Below, one piece after another: positions 53,201 to 62,514 of a DNA stretch of 64,000 nucleotides; position 1 is the first letter of the stretch; each line of letters begins with the position of its first letter. Made by a program: the position numbers and the translations under genes. The notes under the pieces were generated by a model. It saw only the letters and a program-made list of their open reading frames with translations, ran no database searches and was not told where the DNA came from. This stretch comes from Ilumatobacteraceae bacterium (GTDB taxonomy: Bacteria; Actinomycetota; Acidimicrobiia; Acidimicrobiales; Ilumatobacteraceae): contig JAWPMO010000001.1 in assembly GCA_033344875.1 (NCBI GenBank), forward strand, positions 3,373,595 to 3,437,594, in the 5' to 3' direction.

Positions 53201-55951
53201 ATGAACGAAGTCATCAGATTCGCGCTGCTGGGGCTCGGGGTCGGAGCGTTGTACGCGTTCGGCTCGCAGGGCCTCATCGTCATCTACCGCGGCACCGGCG
53301 TCCTCAACTTCTCGCTCGGCGCGACTGCGATCGCCGGGGTCTTCGTGCAGTGGGAACTCCAGTACGAGCACGGCTGGCCGTTCGTCGCCGCGGCGGTCGT
53401 CGGCGTCGCGCTCTCGGCGCTGCTCGGTGCACTGACCCACTGGGTGATCATGCGCCCCCTTCGGCGCGCCAGCTCACTCGTCCGGGTGATCGCCACGCTC
53501 GGTGTGCTCATCACGGTCCAGGCCGGGGTCGTGATCCGCTACGGCTCGGCGCCACGTCAGGTCGACAGCTGGCTCCCGACCGACCGGGTGACCCTGTGGG
53601 GCGACGTCGGTATCACCGTCGACCGCTTCATCCTGATCGGCATCGCCGGTGTGTCGGCATTCTGCTTGTGGCTGCTCTACCGATCCAGCCAGTTCGGTCT
53701 CGCGACCGAAGCGGTGTCGGAGAGCGAGCGCTCGGCGTCCGCCGTTGGCGTGTCACCCAACCGGATCGCCGTGTTGAACTGGTCGCTCGGTTCGGCACTC
53801 GCCGCCTTCGCCGGCATCCTCGTCGTGCCGATCATCACCTTGCAGGTCACGTCGATGACCTCGCTCGTGCTGGCCGCGCTGGCCGCGGCGCTCGTCGCCG
53901 ACTTCCGGTCGTTCCCGATCGCCACCGCCGCCGGTGTGGGGCTCGGGGTCGGCCAGACGTTGGTGGGTCGCTTCGTCGATCAGCAGGGACTCGGCCCGTC
54001 GCTGCCGTTCCTCGTGATCATCGTGTTCCTGGTCCTCCGCGGACGGTCGCTGCCGCTGCGCGACTATTTCCTGCGGGAGTTGCCCATGATCGGCAACGGT
54101 CGCATGTCGTGGGATTGGACGATCTTCGGGTCGCTGGTCGTCATCTTCCTCATGCTCACCAAGCAGGCCAAGTGGGTCGACGCGATCACGGTGTCGCTGG
54201 GCGTCTCGATCGTGCTGCTGTCGATCGTGGTGCTGACCGGTTACGCGGGACAGCTCTCCCTCGCGCAGTACTCGATGGCCGGATTCGGTGCCTGGGTCGC
54301 CGGTCGGCTCGTCGCGGTCTACGACATCCCGTTCCTGCTCGGTCTCGTCGCCGGTGTCGCCGCCGCCGTGCCGCTCGGTCTGGCGTTTGCGCTGCCGGCC
54401 GTGCGCACCCGCGGCATCAACCTCGCAATCGTCACGCTCGGACTCGGCACCACGATGGAACTGATGCTGTTCCGGAACCGGGACTACACCGGCGGGGTGC
54501 AGGGCACCCAGGTCGGTAATCCGGATCTGTTCGGCTTCGACATCGGTTCGATCAACCATCCGGCTCGTTACGGCATCTTCACGCTCGCGATGGCGCTGCT
54601 GGCGGTGTGGGTGATCTCGAACGTGCGACGCGGCCGGAGTGGTCGTCGCCTGATCGCGGTCCGTACCAACGAGCGCGCGGCCGCTGCGCTGGGCATCGAC
54701 GTGATGGCCGCCAAGCTCTTCGCGTTCGCGTTCGCCGCTGCGATCGCGGCGTTGGGCGGCATCCTCCTGGCGTTCCGTCTCAGCTCGATCAGCTACCAGT
54801 CGTTCACCAACTTCACGTCGGTCACCTACGTCGGTTTGGCGCTGGTCGGTGGCGTCGGCCACCTCCTCGGTGCGTTCGTCGGTGCGTTGATGGCGACGGC
54901 CGGTGTCAACCAGGAGGTCCTCGAATCGACCTGGGGCGGCGTCGGCAAGTGGATCCAGCTGATCAGCGGCATCGCGATCCTCCTCACCGTGCTCGCCTAC
55001 CAGGACGGTGTCGCCGCCGAGTGGGTGAAGATCTTCCGGTTCTTCAAGAAGGCCCGCAAGTGGGGGCGCTCGTACATCATCGAACTCGCCGACGTCGCTG
55101 CGCCGATGCCCGAGGACGGCCACTTGGTCAAGGTGCCACCACGAACGCTGTCGATGGAAGGCCTCACGGTCCGTTACGGCGCGGTGGTCGCGGTCAACGA
55201 CGTCTCCCACCGGGTCGAGCCCGGACGGGTGACCGGCCTGATCGGTCCGAACGGTGCCGGCAAGACATCGCTGATCGACGCGCTGAGCGGCTTCACGTCG
55301 GCCGAGGGCCGAGTCATGCTCGACGACGTCGACCTCTCGAACCAGTCGGCGACGCGACGGGCGCGAGCGGGTGTGGCCCGGTCGTTCCAGTCGCTCGAAC
55401 TCTTCGAGGACTCGACCGTGTTCGAGAACCTCAGCGTGGCCGCCGACCCGCAGGACCTCCGTTCGTATCTTCGCGACCTCGTGCAGCCGGTCAACCCGCC
55501 ATTCCCACCCGAGGTCGTCCGGGCGATCAAGGAGTTCCAGCTCGACGAGGATCTCCACCGCGACGTGAAGGATCTGTCGTACGGCAAGCGACGACTGCTC
55601 GCGATCGCCCGCGCCGTTGCGATGCACCCGAGCGTGCTCCTCCTCGACGAACCGGCCGCCGGTCTGAGTTCGGCCGAGAGCGCCGAACTGGCCCGAGTCG
55701 TCCGCCGCCTCGCCGACGACTGGGGCATGGCGATCCTGGTGGTCGAGCACGACATGGAGTTCGTGATGGGGGTGTGCGACGAGGTGATCGTCCTCGACTT
55801 CGGCACCAAGATCGCCTCGGGTGTGCCCGAGGACGTCCAGTCGAACCCGGCCGTGATCGCCGCCTACCTCGGTGACGAGACCGACCACGACGACGAGGTC
55901 GAGATCGACGAGTCGGATCGAACCGTGTCGACGATCGGAGGGACGTCGTGA
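53201..55951 (+). CDS. LivH-LivM-LivG fusion: two permeases and ATPase of a branched-chain-type ABC transporter
   Basis: A 916-residue fusion of three normally separate subunits. About residues 1-285 are LivH-like (NEVIRFALLGLGVGALYAFGSQGLIVIYRGTGVLNFSLGA). Residues 300-620 are LivM-like (LTGYAGQLSLAQYSMAGFGAWVAGRL and GIDVMAAKLFAFAFAAAIAALGGILLAF). Residues 645-900 are a LivG ATPase: Walker A GPNGAGKTSLIDALSG, signature LSYGKRRLLAIAR, Walker B VLLLDEPAAGLSS, H-loop VVEHDMEFVMGVCDEV. The signature reads LSYGK rather than LSGGQ. It imports the ligand captured by the divergent lipoprotein and overlaps the LivF gene by four bases (GTGA). Confidence 0.92.
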   Translation: MNEVIRFALLGLGVGALYAFGSQGLIVIYRGTGVLNFSLGATAIAGVFVQWELQYEHGWPFVAAAVVGVALSALLGALTHWVIMRPLRRASSLVRVIATLGVLITVQAGVVIRYGSAPRQVDSWLPTDRVTLWGDVGITVDRFILIGIAGVSAFCLWLLYRSSQFGLATEAVSESERSASAVGVSPNRIAVLNWSLGSALAAFAGILVVPIITLQVTSMTSLVLAALAAALVADFRSFPIATAAGVGLGVGQTLVGRFVDQQGLGPSLPFLVIIVFLVLRGRSLPLRDYFLRELPMIGNGRMSWDWTIFGSLVVIFLMLTKQAKWVDAITVSLGVSIVLLSIVVLTGYAGQLSLAQYSMAGFGAWVAGRLVAVYDIPFLLGLVAGVAAAVPLGLAFALPAVRTRGINLAIVTLGLGTTMELMLFRNRDYTGGVQGTQVGNPDLFGFDIGSINHPARYGIFTLAMALLAVWVISNVRRGRSGRRLIAVRTNERAAAALGIDVMAAKLFAFAFAAAIAALGGILLAFRLSSISYQSFTNFTSVTYVGLALVGGVGHLLGAFVGALMATAGVNQEVLESTWGGVGKWIQLISGIAILLTVLAYQDGVAAEWVKIFRFFKKARKWGRSYIIELADVAAPMPEDGHLVKVPPRTLSMEGLTVRYGAVVAVNDVSHRVEPGRVTGLIGPNGAGKTSLIDALSGFTSAEGRVMLDDVDLSNQSATRRARAGVARSFQSLELFEDSTVFENLSVAADPQDLRSYLRDLVQPVNPPFPPEVVRAIKEFQLDEDLHRDVKDLSYGKRRLLAIARAVAMHPSVLLLDEPAAGLSSAESAELARVVRRLADDWGMAILVVEHDMEFVMGVCDEVIVLDFGTKIASGVPEDVQSNPAVIAAYLGDETDHDDEVEIDESDRTVSTIGGTS

Positions 55952-56856
55952 ACACCCAACTCTCACCGGTGGTGCGACCGCTGCTGCAGACCCGCAACCT
56001 CAAGGCCGGCTATCAGGGTCGCGAGGTGGTCCGAAAGGTCGACCTGACCGTGCGGCGCGGCGAGGTCGTGTGCCTGCTCGGCCCGAACGGCGCCGGCAAG
56101 ACCACCACGCTGCTCACCATCGCCGGCGAGCTGGCGCCGGTCGACGGCATCGTGCTGTTCGACAACGTGCCGACGTTCACACCGATGTACCAGCGGGTGC
56201 GCAACGGCATCGGCCTGGTCACCGAGGAGCGCCTGGTCTTCACCAAGATGTCAGCGCGTGACAACCTGCGGATCGGCGGCGGCGACGTCGAACGGGCACT
56301 CGCGCTGTTCCCCGAGCTCGAGCCGCGGCTGTCGGTCCGCGGCGGGATGCTCTCGGGCGGTGAGCAGCAAATGCTCGCGCTCGCACGGGCGCTCAGCCTC
56401 GACCCGAAGCTGCTGCTCGCGGACGAGTTGTCGCTCGGGCTCGCGCCGAAGATCGTCGACCGTCTGCTCGGAGCGGTCCGGACCGCGGCCGACGACCACG
56501 GCACGGGTGCCCTGATCGTCGAACAGCATGCGCGCAAGGCGCTCAAGTACGCCGACCGCATGTATCTCATGGCGCGCGGACAGGTACTGCTCGAACTCCC
56601 GGCCGACGAGGCGATCGAACGACTCGACGAGATCGAGGAGGCGTACCTGCGCGGCACCTCCGAGACCGAGGAAGACCACATCGAACACAAGCGCCGGAAA
56701 GACAAGAAGAAGGCATGGCGACGTCTGCGGGTTCGTGAACGCGAGCTGGCGCGACTGACCGGACGAATCGTCTCCACCAGGAGGGAAGAGGATGATGACC
56801 ACTACTTGGAGATCGAGCGCGTTCGGCGTGACCGGTCGATGCGAGCAAGGAAGTAA
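55948..56856 (+). CDS. LivF-type ABC transporter ATP-binding protein with charged C-terminal tail
   Basis: A 302-residue ATPase, second nucleotide-binding subunit of the importer. Walker A is GPNGAGKTTTLLTIAGE, the signature is LSGGEQQMLALARAL, Walker B is LLLADELSLGLAP with Ala before Asp, and the H-loop is IVEQHARKALKYADRMYLM. The usual LivF ends near residue 240. Here about 60 extra residues, very rich in Lys, Arg and Glu (HKRRKDKKKAWRRLRVRERE), follow and form a likely helix of unknown role. The start is GTG at 55948, overlapping the fusion gene. The DUF3556 gene begins five bases after the stop. Confidence 0.9.
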   Translation: MNTQLSPVVRPLLQTRNLKAGYQGREVVRKVDLTVRRGEVVCLLGPNGAGKTTTLLTIAGELAPVDGIVLFDNVPTFTPMYQRVRNGIGLVTEERLVFTKMSARDNLRIGGGDVERALALFPELEPRLSVRGGMLSGGEQQMLALARALSLDPKLLLADELSLGLAPKIVDRLLGAVRTAADDHGTGALIVEQHARKALKYADRMYLMARGQVLLELPADEAIERLDEIEEAYLRGTSETEEDHIEHKRRKDKKKAWRRLRVRERELARLTGRIVSTRREEDDDHYLEIERVRRDRSMRARK

Positions 56857-56861
56857 CTGAC

Positions 56862-58652
56862 ATGGGCTACCGCACCGCTGAACTCCCCCCGGTCGATCTC
56901 GACGAGTTCGCCAAGATCCCGTTCATGGAACGGATGAAGATGCTGCAGCTCCACTGGGTGGAGCAGGGTTTCGGCACGCCGAAACAGACGGGCACCTTCT
57001 ACGCCTGGAAGATCTTCCTCTACGCGCTGTTCGGGTTGATCTTCGCGGGTGCGTTCACCGCCGGACTCGAGTTCAACGACATCGGCGGCTGGTGGGACGA
57101 ACCGATCCTCTACCAGAAGCTGATGATCTGGACGATCCTGATGGAGATCATGGGGCTCGCGGCCACGTGCGGCCCCCTGGCGTTCCACTTCGACCCACCG
57201 ATCGGCGGGATCCTGTACTGGTGGCAGAACGACACGCTCCGGGTGCCGCCGTACCCGAACCACGTGCCGTTCACGAAGGGCAGCCGTCGCACCCCATGGG
57301 ACACCGGGATCTACAAGCTGATCCTGGCGAGCCTGATCTTGCTGCTGTTCCTGTCGGGCGATCCGGTCGAAGGCTTACCCGAGGGTCGTGCCGGCATGCT
57401 CCCGCAGTGGGCGATCCTCATCTACTGCGGACTCATCATCACGATGGGGCTGCGCGACAAGGTGGTGTTCCTGTCGTCACGCGCCGAGCAGTACGTGCCG
57501 ACGCTGCTCTGCTTCGGGTTGATGACCAACTTCGTCGACATGATCGTCGCGGCCAAGATCTTCATCGTCGTCGTGTGGATGGGTGCCGGGTTCTCGAAGC
57601 TCCAGCACGGGTTCTCCTCGACGGTCTCGATCATGGTGCAGAACACGCCGTGGGTGACGTCCGACAAGTTCCGCAAGGCGACGGTCAAGGACTATCCCAA
57701 CGACATCCGGCCATCGAGAATCACGCACCTGATGGCGCACATCGGTGGAACCACCTGCGAGATCGTGATGCCGCTCGTGCTGCTCTTCTCGCCGTGGCCC
57801 TGGATGACCTGGATCGCGATCGTGTCGATCTGGGCGCTCCACACGTTCATCATCTCGACGTTCCCGCTCGCCGTGCCGCTGGAGTGGAACGTGTTCTTCA
57901 TGTTCTGCGCAGCGTTCCTGTTCGGCAACTTCAAGGCCGGTGAGGGCTACGGCGTCGGCGACATGGATCCGTTGCTCCTGGCGGTCGTGGTCGGCGTCGC
58001 GCTGTTCCCGATCGTCCTCGGTGCGCTCCGCCCGCAGTACGTGTCGTTCCTGGTCGGGATGAAGCAGTACGCCGGCAACTGGGCGTCCGCCACCTTCTCG
58101 CTCCGCAACAAGGAGATCGAGGACCGCATCAACGAGAAGATCGTCAAAGCGGCCGACAACCAGATCGACCAGCTCGAGCCGCTGTTCGGCAAGGAGATCT
58201 CGGAGATCTTCATCCAGAAGGCCGTGGCGTTCCGGATGATGCATCCGATGGGTCGGATGCACATCTCCGGGCTGATGTGCCACGTCGACAGTCTCGACGA
58301 TCGCATCCAGCGTGAGGGTGAGTTCTTGAGCAACGTGCTGACCGGCTGGAACTTCGGCGACGGTCACTGTCTCGACGAGCGACTGATCGCGGCGTGGCAG
58401 GAGCGCTGTGAGTACGAGCCCGGTGACGTCGTCGCCGTGTTCACCGAGTCGCAGCCGGCGTTCAGCAAGAAGGTCCAGTACCGGGTGATCGATGCCGCCC
58501 TCGGCACGGTCGAGAAGGGCTGGTACCACAACGACGACGCCTACCACGAGCAACCGTGGCTCCCGAACGGCCCGATCCCGCACACCGTCACCTGGCGGCT
58601 CGAGGACTATGAGCCGCAGGGCGTGCCGCACCCGGGCACCGGCGGCCGGTGA
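56862..58652 (+). CDS. DUF3556 family membrane protein
   Basis: A 596-residue membrane protein with several hydrophobic helices (WKIFLYALFGLIFAGAFTAGLEF, KLILASLILLLFLSGD, MTWIAIVSIWALHTFIIST, LLLAVVVGVALFPIVLGAL), ending in a soluble C-terminal domain of about 190 residues. It begins MGYRTAELPPVDLDEFAKIPFMERMKMLQLHWVEQGFGTPK, the start of the actinobacterial DUF3556 family. Function unknown. It is the last gene of the Liv-type operon, five bases after LivF, so it probably contributes to uptake or first conversion of the transported compound. A strong bidirectional hairpin follows. Confidence 0.85.
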   Translation: MGYRTAELPPVDLDEFAKIPFMERMKMLQLHWVEQGFGTPKQTGTFYAWKIFLYALFGLIFAGAFTAGLEFNDIGGWWDEPILYQKLMIWTILMEIMGLAATCGPLAFHFDPPIGGILYWWQNDTLRVPPYPNHVPFTKGSRRTPWDTGIYKLILASLILLLFLSGDPVEGLPEGRAGMLPQWAILIYCGLIITMGLRDKVVFLSSRAEQYVPTLLCFGLMTNFVDMIVAAKIFIVVVWMGAGFSKLQHGFSSTVSIMVQNTPWVTSDKFRKATVKDYPNDIRPSRITHLMAHIGGTTCEIVMPLVLLFSPWPWMTWIAIVSIWALHTFIISTFPLAVPLEWNVFFMFCAAFLFGNFKAGEGYGVGDMDPLLLAVVVGVALFPIVLGALRPQYVSFLVGMKQYAGNWASATFSLRNKEIEDRINEKIVKAADNQIDQLEPLFGKEISEIFIQKAVAFRMMHPMGRMHISGLMCHVDSLDDRIQREGEFLSNVLTGWNFGDGHCLDERLIAAWQERCEYEPGDVVAVFTESQPAFSKKVQYRVIDAALGTVEKGWYHNDDAYHEQPWLPNGPIPHTVTWRLEDYEPQGVPHPGTGGR

Positions 58653-58662
58653 CCCCTCGGCC

Positions 58663-58695
58663 GCTCCGAGCCGCCGCGTGACGGCGGCTCGGAGC
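58663..58695. terminator. Bidirectional terminator between convergent genes
   Basis: GCTCCGAGCCGCC at 58663-58675 pairs perfectly over 13 bases with 58683-58695, with a seven-base loop. It lies 10 bases after the DUF3556 stop and 28 before the stop of the convergent RCC1-repeat gene, and can serve both. Confidence 0.75.
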
Positions 58696-58722
58696 CCGGT
58701 CGGGTGACGAGCGCTGCGTCGC

Positions 58723-61122
58723 TCAGTCGGTGGTGTGGTCGCCGCTGCCGACCACTTCGGGCGTCGCGATCGGCGCCTCGACCTCCGTGCCGAGCGGCCA
58801 GTGGGAGTAGCCGCCCCAGCACACGGCCGAGGTGTCCTCGCGGACGGCGCACGAATAGCCGTAACCCGTCTGCATCGACACGATCGGCTGGGCGGCGCCG
58901 TTGACATCCACCGGCGTCGGTTCGCCGTCGGAGGTCGGGGTGCCGTCACCGGCCTGACCGTTGCCGTTCTCACCCCAGCACTGTGCGGTGGCGTCGCCGA
59001 GTGTGACGCACGCGGTCGCGTGTCCGGCGCTGATCGACTCGGCGTCGCTCACGCCGGTCACGTCGACCGGGAGCGCGCTGTTCGTCTTGTCGCCGTTGCC
59101 GAGCTGGCCTGAGCCCGCCGACCCCCAGCACTGGACGCTGCCGCCATCGATGACGACGCACCCGTGGCCGTCGCCGACCGCGAGGTCGACCGCCGAATCG
59201 ACGCCGACGACAGCTGCGGGCCCGCTCGAACCGCTCCCGCCGGTGCGAGAGCTGTTGCCCCAGCACCACACGGTGCCGTCGTCGAGCGTGGCACACGAGA
59301 TGGCGCTGCCGACCTCGATGTCGACGGCGGTCCGTTCCGCCGGCAACCCGACGACCTCGATCGGCGTGGTGCGTTCGACACCTGACGCGAGCCCGGCACC
59401 CAGCTCGTTGAACGTGTTGAGTCCCCAGCACCACACGCCGGATCCGGGGCCGTCGGCGATGGCGCAGCTGTGGCGGTACCACGTGGAGATGTCGGTGACC
59501 CCCGTCAGACCGGTGACCTCGACCGGCGAGAACCGGCGTGTCGTCGTACCGTTGCCGTCGTCGGTCCCGTCGCCGAGCTGGCCGCGTGAGTTCTCGCCCC
59601 AACACCTGGCGGTGCCGTCGTCGAGCACGGCGCACACCGTCGACCATCCCGAGACGACCTGGGTGGCGTTCGTGATCGTGGTCGGCTGCGGCTGGTAGCG
59701 GCGGACGTTGGTGCCGTCGCCGAGATGCCCGGCCTCGCCCCAACACCAGACCGCGCCGTCGGTCATCAGCGAACACGTCTGTTCGTACCCGGCCGAGATC
59801 TCCGCGATGCCGAACAGACCTGCCGCCGGCACGTAGCCATTGACGTCGACGATCACGTCGGTCTCGGCGAGGCTGTAGATGCAGATCTGTCCCTCGCCAT
59901 CGAGGCTGACCTTGGACAGCACGCCGTTCGGTTGGATCTGTCCCGGCCCGTAGTTCACGTTGGACGTCGTCGGCCGATCGGCGTCGCACGGCCACACGGT
60001 GAGGAATCCGGCGGCGGAGGGCAGCACGGCCGTGACGTTGAGATAGGCGGCCGTGGCGTCGTCGGGGATGTTGCAGCGGCCACCGATGTCGACGACGTAC
60101 ACCTCGTCGGGCCCGAACCGTCCGTCGCCCTGGAACAGACCGTCGAATGTCACTCCGTCGGGTCGCGTGTCGGCGCAGCGGGCGGGTTCGATCGCAACAC
60201 GGTTGCCGCCCGGCGGCACGTAGGCGTTGACATCGGCGATCACATCGGCCGGAGCGAGGGAGAAGATGCAGACGAACCCGTCGTCGGAGACGGTGGCGAG
60301 CACCGCATTCGGGTTGACGTCGCCCGGCCCGTAGTTGACGTTGGACGTCTCGGGGACCTCGTCGGTGCAGGGATAGACCGTGAGGAACCCGGGTGCGTCG
60401 GGGAAGATCGCGGTGACGTTGAGGTACACGGCTTCGGTCCCGACGGGGACCTCGCCGCGATCCCACACCTTGAACTTGGCGATGCCACCGGCGTCGAGTC
60501 GGCCGTAGGCCGCGTACTGACCGTCGACGGTCTCGTTGCCGGGTGGCTGACGGGTCTCGAGCAATCGCGCCGGTTCGACGGGGATCGGTGCACCGCCGAC
60601 CGGCACGTAGCCGGTGACGTCGACGATGACATCGGTCGTCGCGAGCGAGTAGACGCACACCGTGCCCTCGTCGGAGACCTTGGCCATCACGGAGTTGGGC
60701 ACGATGTCGCCCGCGAAGTAGTTCACGTGCGATGCGACGGGCACTTCTGCGGTGCACGGATAGACGGTCAGGAACCCGAGTGTCTCGGGTGCGACGGCCG
60801 TCACGTTCAGCATCACGGCGGCGGGGTTGTCGGCGACACCGCCGCGGCCGGCGACGTAGAGGGTGACGTGCGTGCCGGCGTCGACTTGACCGATCCCTTC
60901 GAACAGTCCGTCGATCGTCTCCTGTCCCGGCCCGATGCGGGTGTCCATCAACCGCGCCGGGACGATCGGCACGAGGTTGGCGTCGCCGACCGCGTCGGCC
61001 TCGGGTGCGTTGCCCGCGAGGACGGCCGTGGCGGCCAGGACCAGGGCGGCGACGACCAGGACCGGTCGGCGCACGCCTTGCGCCCGTGTGGGGGGACGAA
61101 TGACATCGGATGGGGCTGACAT
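58723..61122 (-). CDS. Secreted RCC1-repeat protein with three surface modules
   Basis: A 799-residue exported protein. The signal sequence is RRPVLVVAALVLAATAVLAGNAPEADA. Three modules follow, of the same LMDTR/LLETR ... LNVTA ... VYPC ... NY ... VCVYSLA ... VDVxGYVP type as in the CAP protein and metallopeptidase of this window. The C-terminal half is about seven RCC1-like beta-propeller blades with the signature xxCWGxNxxGQLGDGT (VWCWGEAGHLGDGT, ARCWGENSRGQLGDGT, AQCWGENGNGQAGDGT). Paired Cys recur in every blade. The role is probably binding at the cell surface. The ATG at 61122 is chosen for the signal peptide; an upstream in-frame ATG would add 26 residues. Confidence 0.87.
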   Translation of the reverse strand: MSAPSDVIRPPTRAQGVRRPVLVVAALVLAATAVLAGNAPEADAVGDANLVPIVPARLMDTRIGPGQETIDGLFEGIGQVDAGTHVTLYVAGRGGVADNPAAVMLNVTAVAPETLGFLTVYPCTAEVPVASHVNYFAGDIVPNSVMAKVSDEGTVCVYSLATTDVIVDVTGYVPVGGAPIPVEPARLLETRQPPGNETVDGQYAAYGRLDAGGIAKFKVWDRGEVPVGTEAVYLNVTAIFPDAPGFLTVYPCTDEVPETSNVNYGPGDVNPNAVLATVSDDGFVCIFSLAPADVIADVNAYVPPGGNRVAIEPARCADTRPDGVTFDGLFQGDGRFGPDEVYVVDIGGRCNIPDDATAAYLNVTAVLPSAAGFLTVWPCDADRPTTSNVNYGPGQIQPNGVLSKVSLDGEGQICIYSLAETDVIVDVNGYVPAAGLFGIAEISAGYEQTCSLMTDGAVWCWGEAGHLGDGTNVRRYQPQPTTITNATQVVSGWSTVCAVLDDGTARCWGENSRGQLGDGTDDGNGTTTRRFSPVEVTGLTGVTDISTWYRHSCAIADGPGSGVWCWGLNTFNELGAGLASGVERTTPIEVVGLPAERTAVDIEVGSAISCATLDDGTVWCWGNSSRTGGSGSSGPAAVVGVDSAVDLAVGDGHGCVVIDGGSVQCWGSAGSGQLGNGDKTNSALPVDVTGVSDAESISAGHATACVTLGDATAQCWGENGNGQAGDGTPTSDGEPTPVDVNGAAQPIVSMQTGYGYSCAVREDTSAVCWGGYSHWPLGTEVEAPIATPEVVGSGDHTTD

Positions 61123-61203
61123 CCGGACGAACGTAGTCGAACGCGCTCGGTTCGATTTCCGCAATGCCGGCGGGCTTTGTCCAGGCGCGGCGTGGGGCAC
61201 GGG

Positions 61204-61422
61204 TCACCCGAACGCGCGGCGGATGCCGGCGCTCAGTGTGTCGATCGCGAACGTGAGCACGACGAGTGCACCGATGGCACCGAGCACCGCGGCGTCGTCG
61301 CGGGCGACGAGGTGCTCCTGCAGCAGCCGACCCAACCCCGCTGCTCCGACCACACCCACGATGACCGTCCTGGGAATGGCATCTGAATGCTCCTTGGTTC
61401 GATGGATGGTCGAACGGACCAT
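61204..61422 (-). pseudogene. C-terminal remnant of a PhnE-type ABC permease
   Basis: The last 55 residues of this short frame (VIVGVVGAAGLGRLLQEHLVARDDAAVLGAIGALVVLTFAIDTLSAGIRRAFG) match the C-terminal end of phosphonate/phosphite-type ABC permeases, where I/LGxVGAGGIG ... D.lS..lR is conserved. The rest of the permease (about 200 residues), its ATPase and its binding protein are missing. The residues before VIVG are unrelated. A truncated relic is the best reading; a small two-helix protein is possible. Confidence 0.5.
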
Positions 61423-61615
61423 TTCTGCGGGGCCACTCGGGCCACCGGGTCGACGGTCACCTCGGTGACATCTTCGGACCGCGGGGTGTGAGGCCGCGAA
61501 CAGAGGTACGATGAAGCCCTTGGGATGAGTCGCCTTGTCTGGGCGGGACGGCCGTAGCGCTGTCGCCCGGTGCAGGCCCGACGCCTCGACCTGAGCCAAC
61601 GGCTCGAGGAGTCAC

Positions 61616-61801
61616 ATGAACGTCCACTCGTTTCCCATCTCGCGGTCGGTTCCGACCGTCACCGGTCAGACGGCCGCCGCAGCGGTCTGGTCGCCGCGAG
61701 TCCGCGGCCGCCGCGGGCGCGTCGCGATCCGACTCCCGTGGGCGCGCAGCATCGCGGTCGACCCCGCTCGGGTCACGGTCGAAACGCGACGAGCGGCGTG
61801 A
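61616..61801 (+). CDS. 61-residue basic protein, unknown, coupled to hemolysin III gene
   Basis: A short gene with GAGGAG six bases before its ATG. The product is basic and soluble (VWSPRVRGRRGRVAIRLPWARSIAVDPARVTVETRRAA) with no recognised family. Its stop overlaps the GTG start of the hemolysin III gene (GTGA), so translation of the two is coupled. It could be a true small protein or a leader peptide controlling the membrane protein. The 200 bases upstream contain a CCTCGA/TCGAGG hairpin near the ribosome binding site, but I could match no known riboswitch. Confidence 0.45.
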   Translation: MNVHSFPISRSVPTVTGQTAAAAVWSPRVRGRRGRVAIRLPWARSIAVDPARVTVETRRAA

Positions 61802-62514
61802 GCGACACACGAGGGGTCACGCGGTTCCTCCCGTCCACCACGCCGCGCTTAACCGACGCGCTGCTGCTCGACGCACCGCTCGGTTCGCCGAGCCGGCCTT
61901 CGTGGCGCGGCCGCCTCCATCTGTTCGCGCTGGTGGTGGCGATTCCGATGCTCGTCCTGCTCACGATCGAGTCCGGCGCTGCCGACGCTCGCGCCTCGGT
62001 CATCATCTACGCCACCGGACTGTGCTCGATGCTCGCCGTGTCGACGACGTACCACCGCTACGTGCACACCATCCGAGGACGTGCGGCGTGGCGTCGCGCC
62101 GATCACGCCACGATCTTCGCGGCGATCGCGGGCACCTTCAGTGCGCTCGCGATGTCGAGCTTCAGTGCCGGGCCGACGATCGCCCTGCTGATCGTCATCT
62201 GGGGCGCGGCGGCGGTCGGGGCGGCGTTCAAGATCTTCAGCTTCCACCGCTCCAGCCGGTTCGGAGCAGCGATGTACATCGCGCTCGGCTGGGCCGGCGT
62301 CGCGATCGTCCCGGCGGTGTGGCAGCGTGGCGGACCGGTCTCCGTCGGTCTGCTGCTCGGCGGTGGGGTGCTCTACACGGTCGGCGCGATCGGGTTCGGA
62401 CGCAAGTGGCCGACGCTGCGACCGGAGACGTTCTCGTACCACGAGGTGTGGCACGCGTTCACGATCGCCGCCGCCGGCCTCCACTTCGCGGCGGTGTGGA
62501 CCGTGGCGACGTGA
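61798..62514 (+). CDS. Hemolysin III / TrhA family membrane protein
   Basis: A 238-residue protein with seven hydrophobic helices. The family signatures are VSTTYHRYVHTIRGRAAWRRADHATIFAAIAGTFSALAM, including the His and Asp of the HxxxD-like motif, and YHEVWHAFTIAAAGLHFAAVW with the C-terminal His residues. These place it in the PAQR-like hemolysin III (COG1272) group, probably a membrane hydrolase or sensor rather than a toxin. The GTG at 61798 overlaps the upstream stop, and its own stop overlaps the zinc-ribbon start (GTGA). Confidence 0.82.
   Translation: MSDTRGVTRFLPSTTPRLTDALLLDAPLGSPSRPSWRGRLHLFALVVAIPMLVLLTIESGAADARASVIIYATGLCSMLAVSTTYHRYVHTIRGRAAWRRADHATIFAAIAGTFSALAMSSFSAGPTIALLIVIWGAAAVGAAFKIFSFHRSSRFGAAMYIALGWAGVAIVPAVWQRGGPVSVGLLLGGGVLYTVGAIGFGRKWPTLRPETFSYHEVWHAFTIAAAGLHFAAVWTVAT

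Noticed and set aside
58970-61207. 745-codon second frame on the minus strand within the RCC1 gene
   Set aside because: Extremely Arg-rich out-of-phase frame typical of GC-rich shadows; the other frame has a signal peptide and CWG repeats.
61480-61615. Possible riboswitch before the hemolysin III operon
   Set aside because: Only a small hairpin near the ribosome binding site is visible; no match to cobalamin, TPP, SAM, fluoride, Mn or c-di-nucleotide riboswitch cores.
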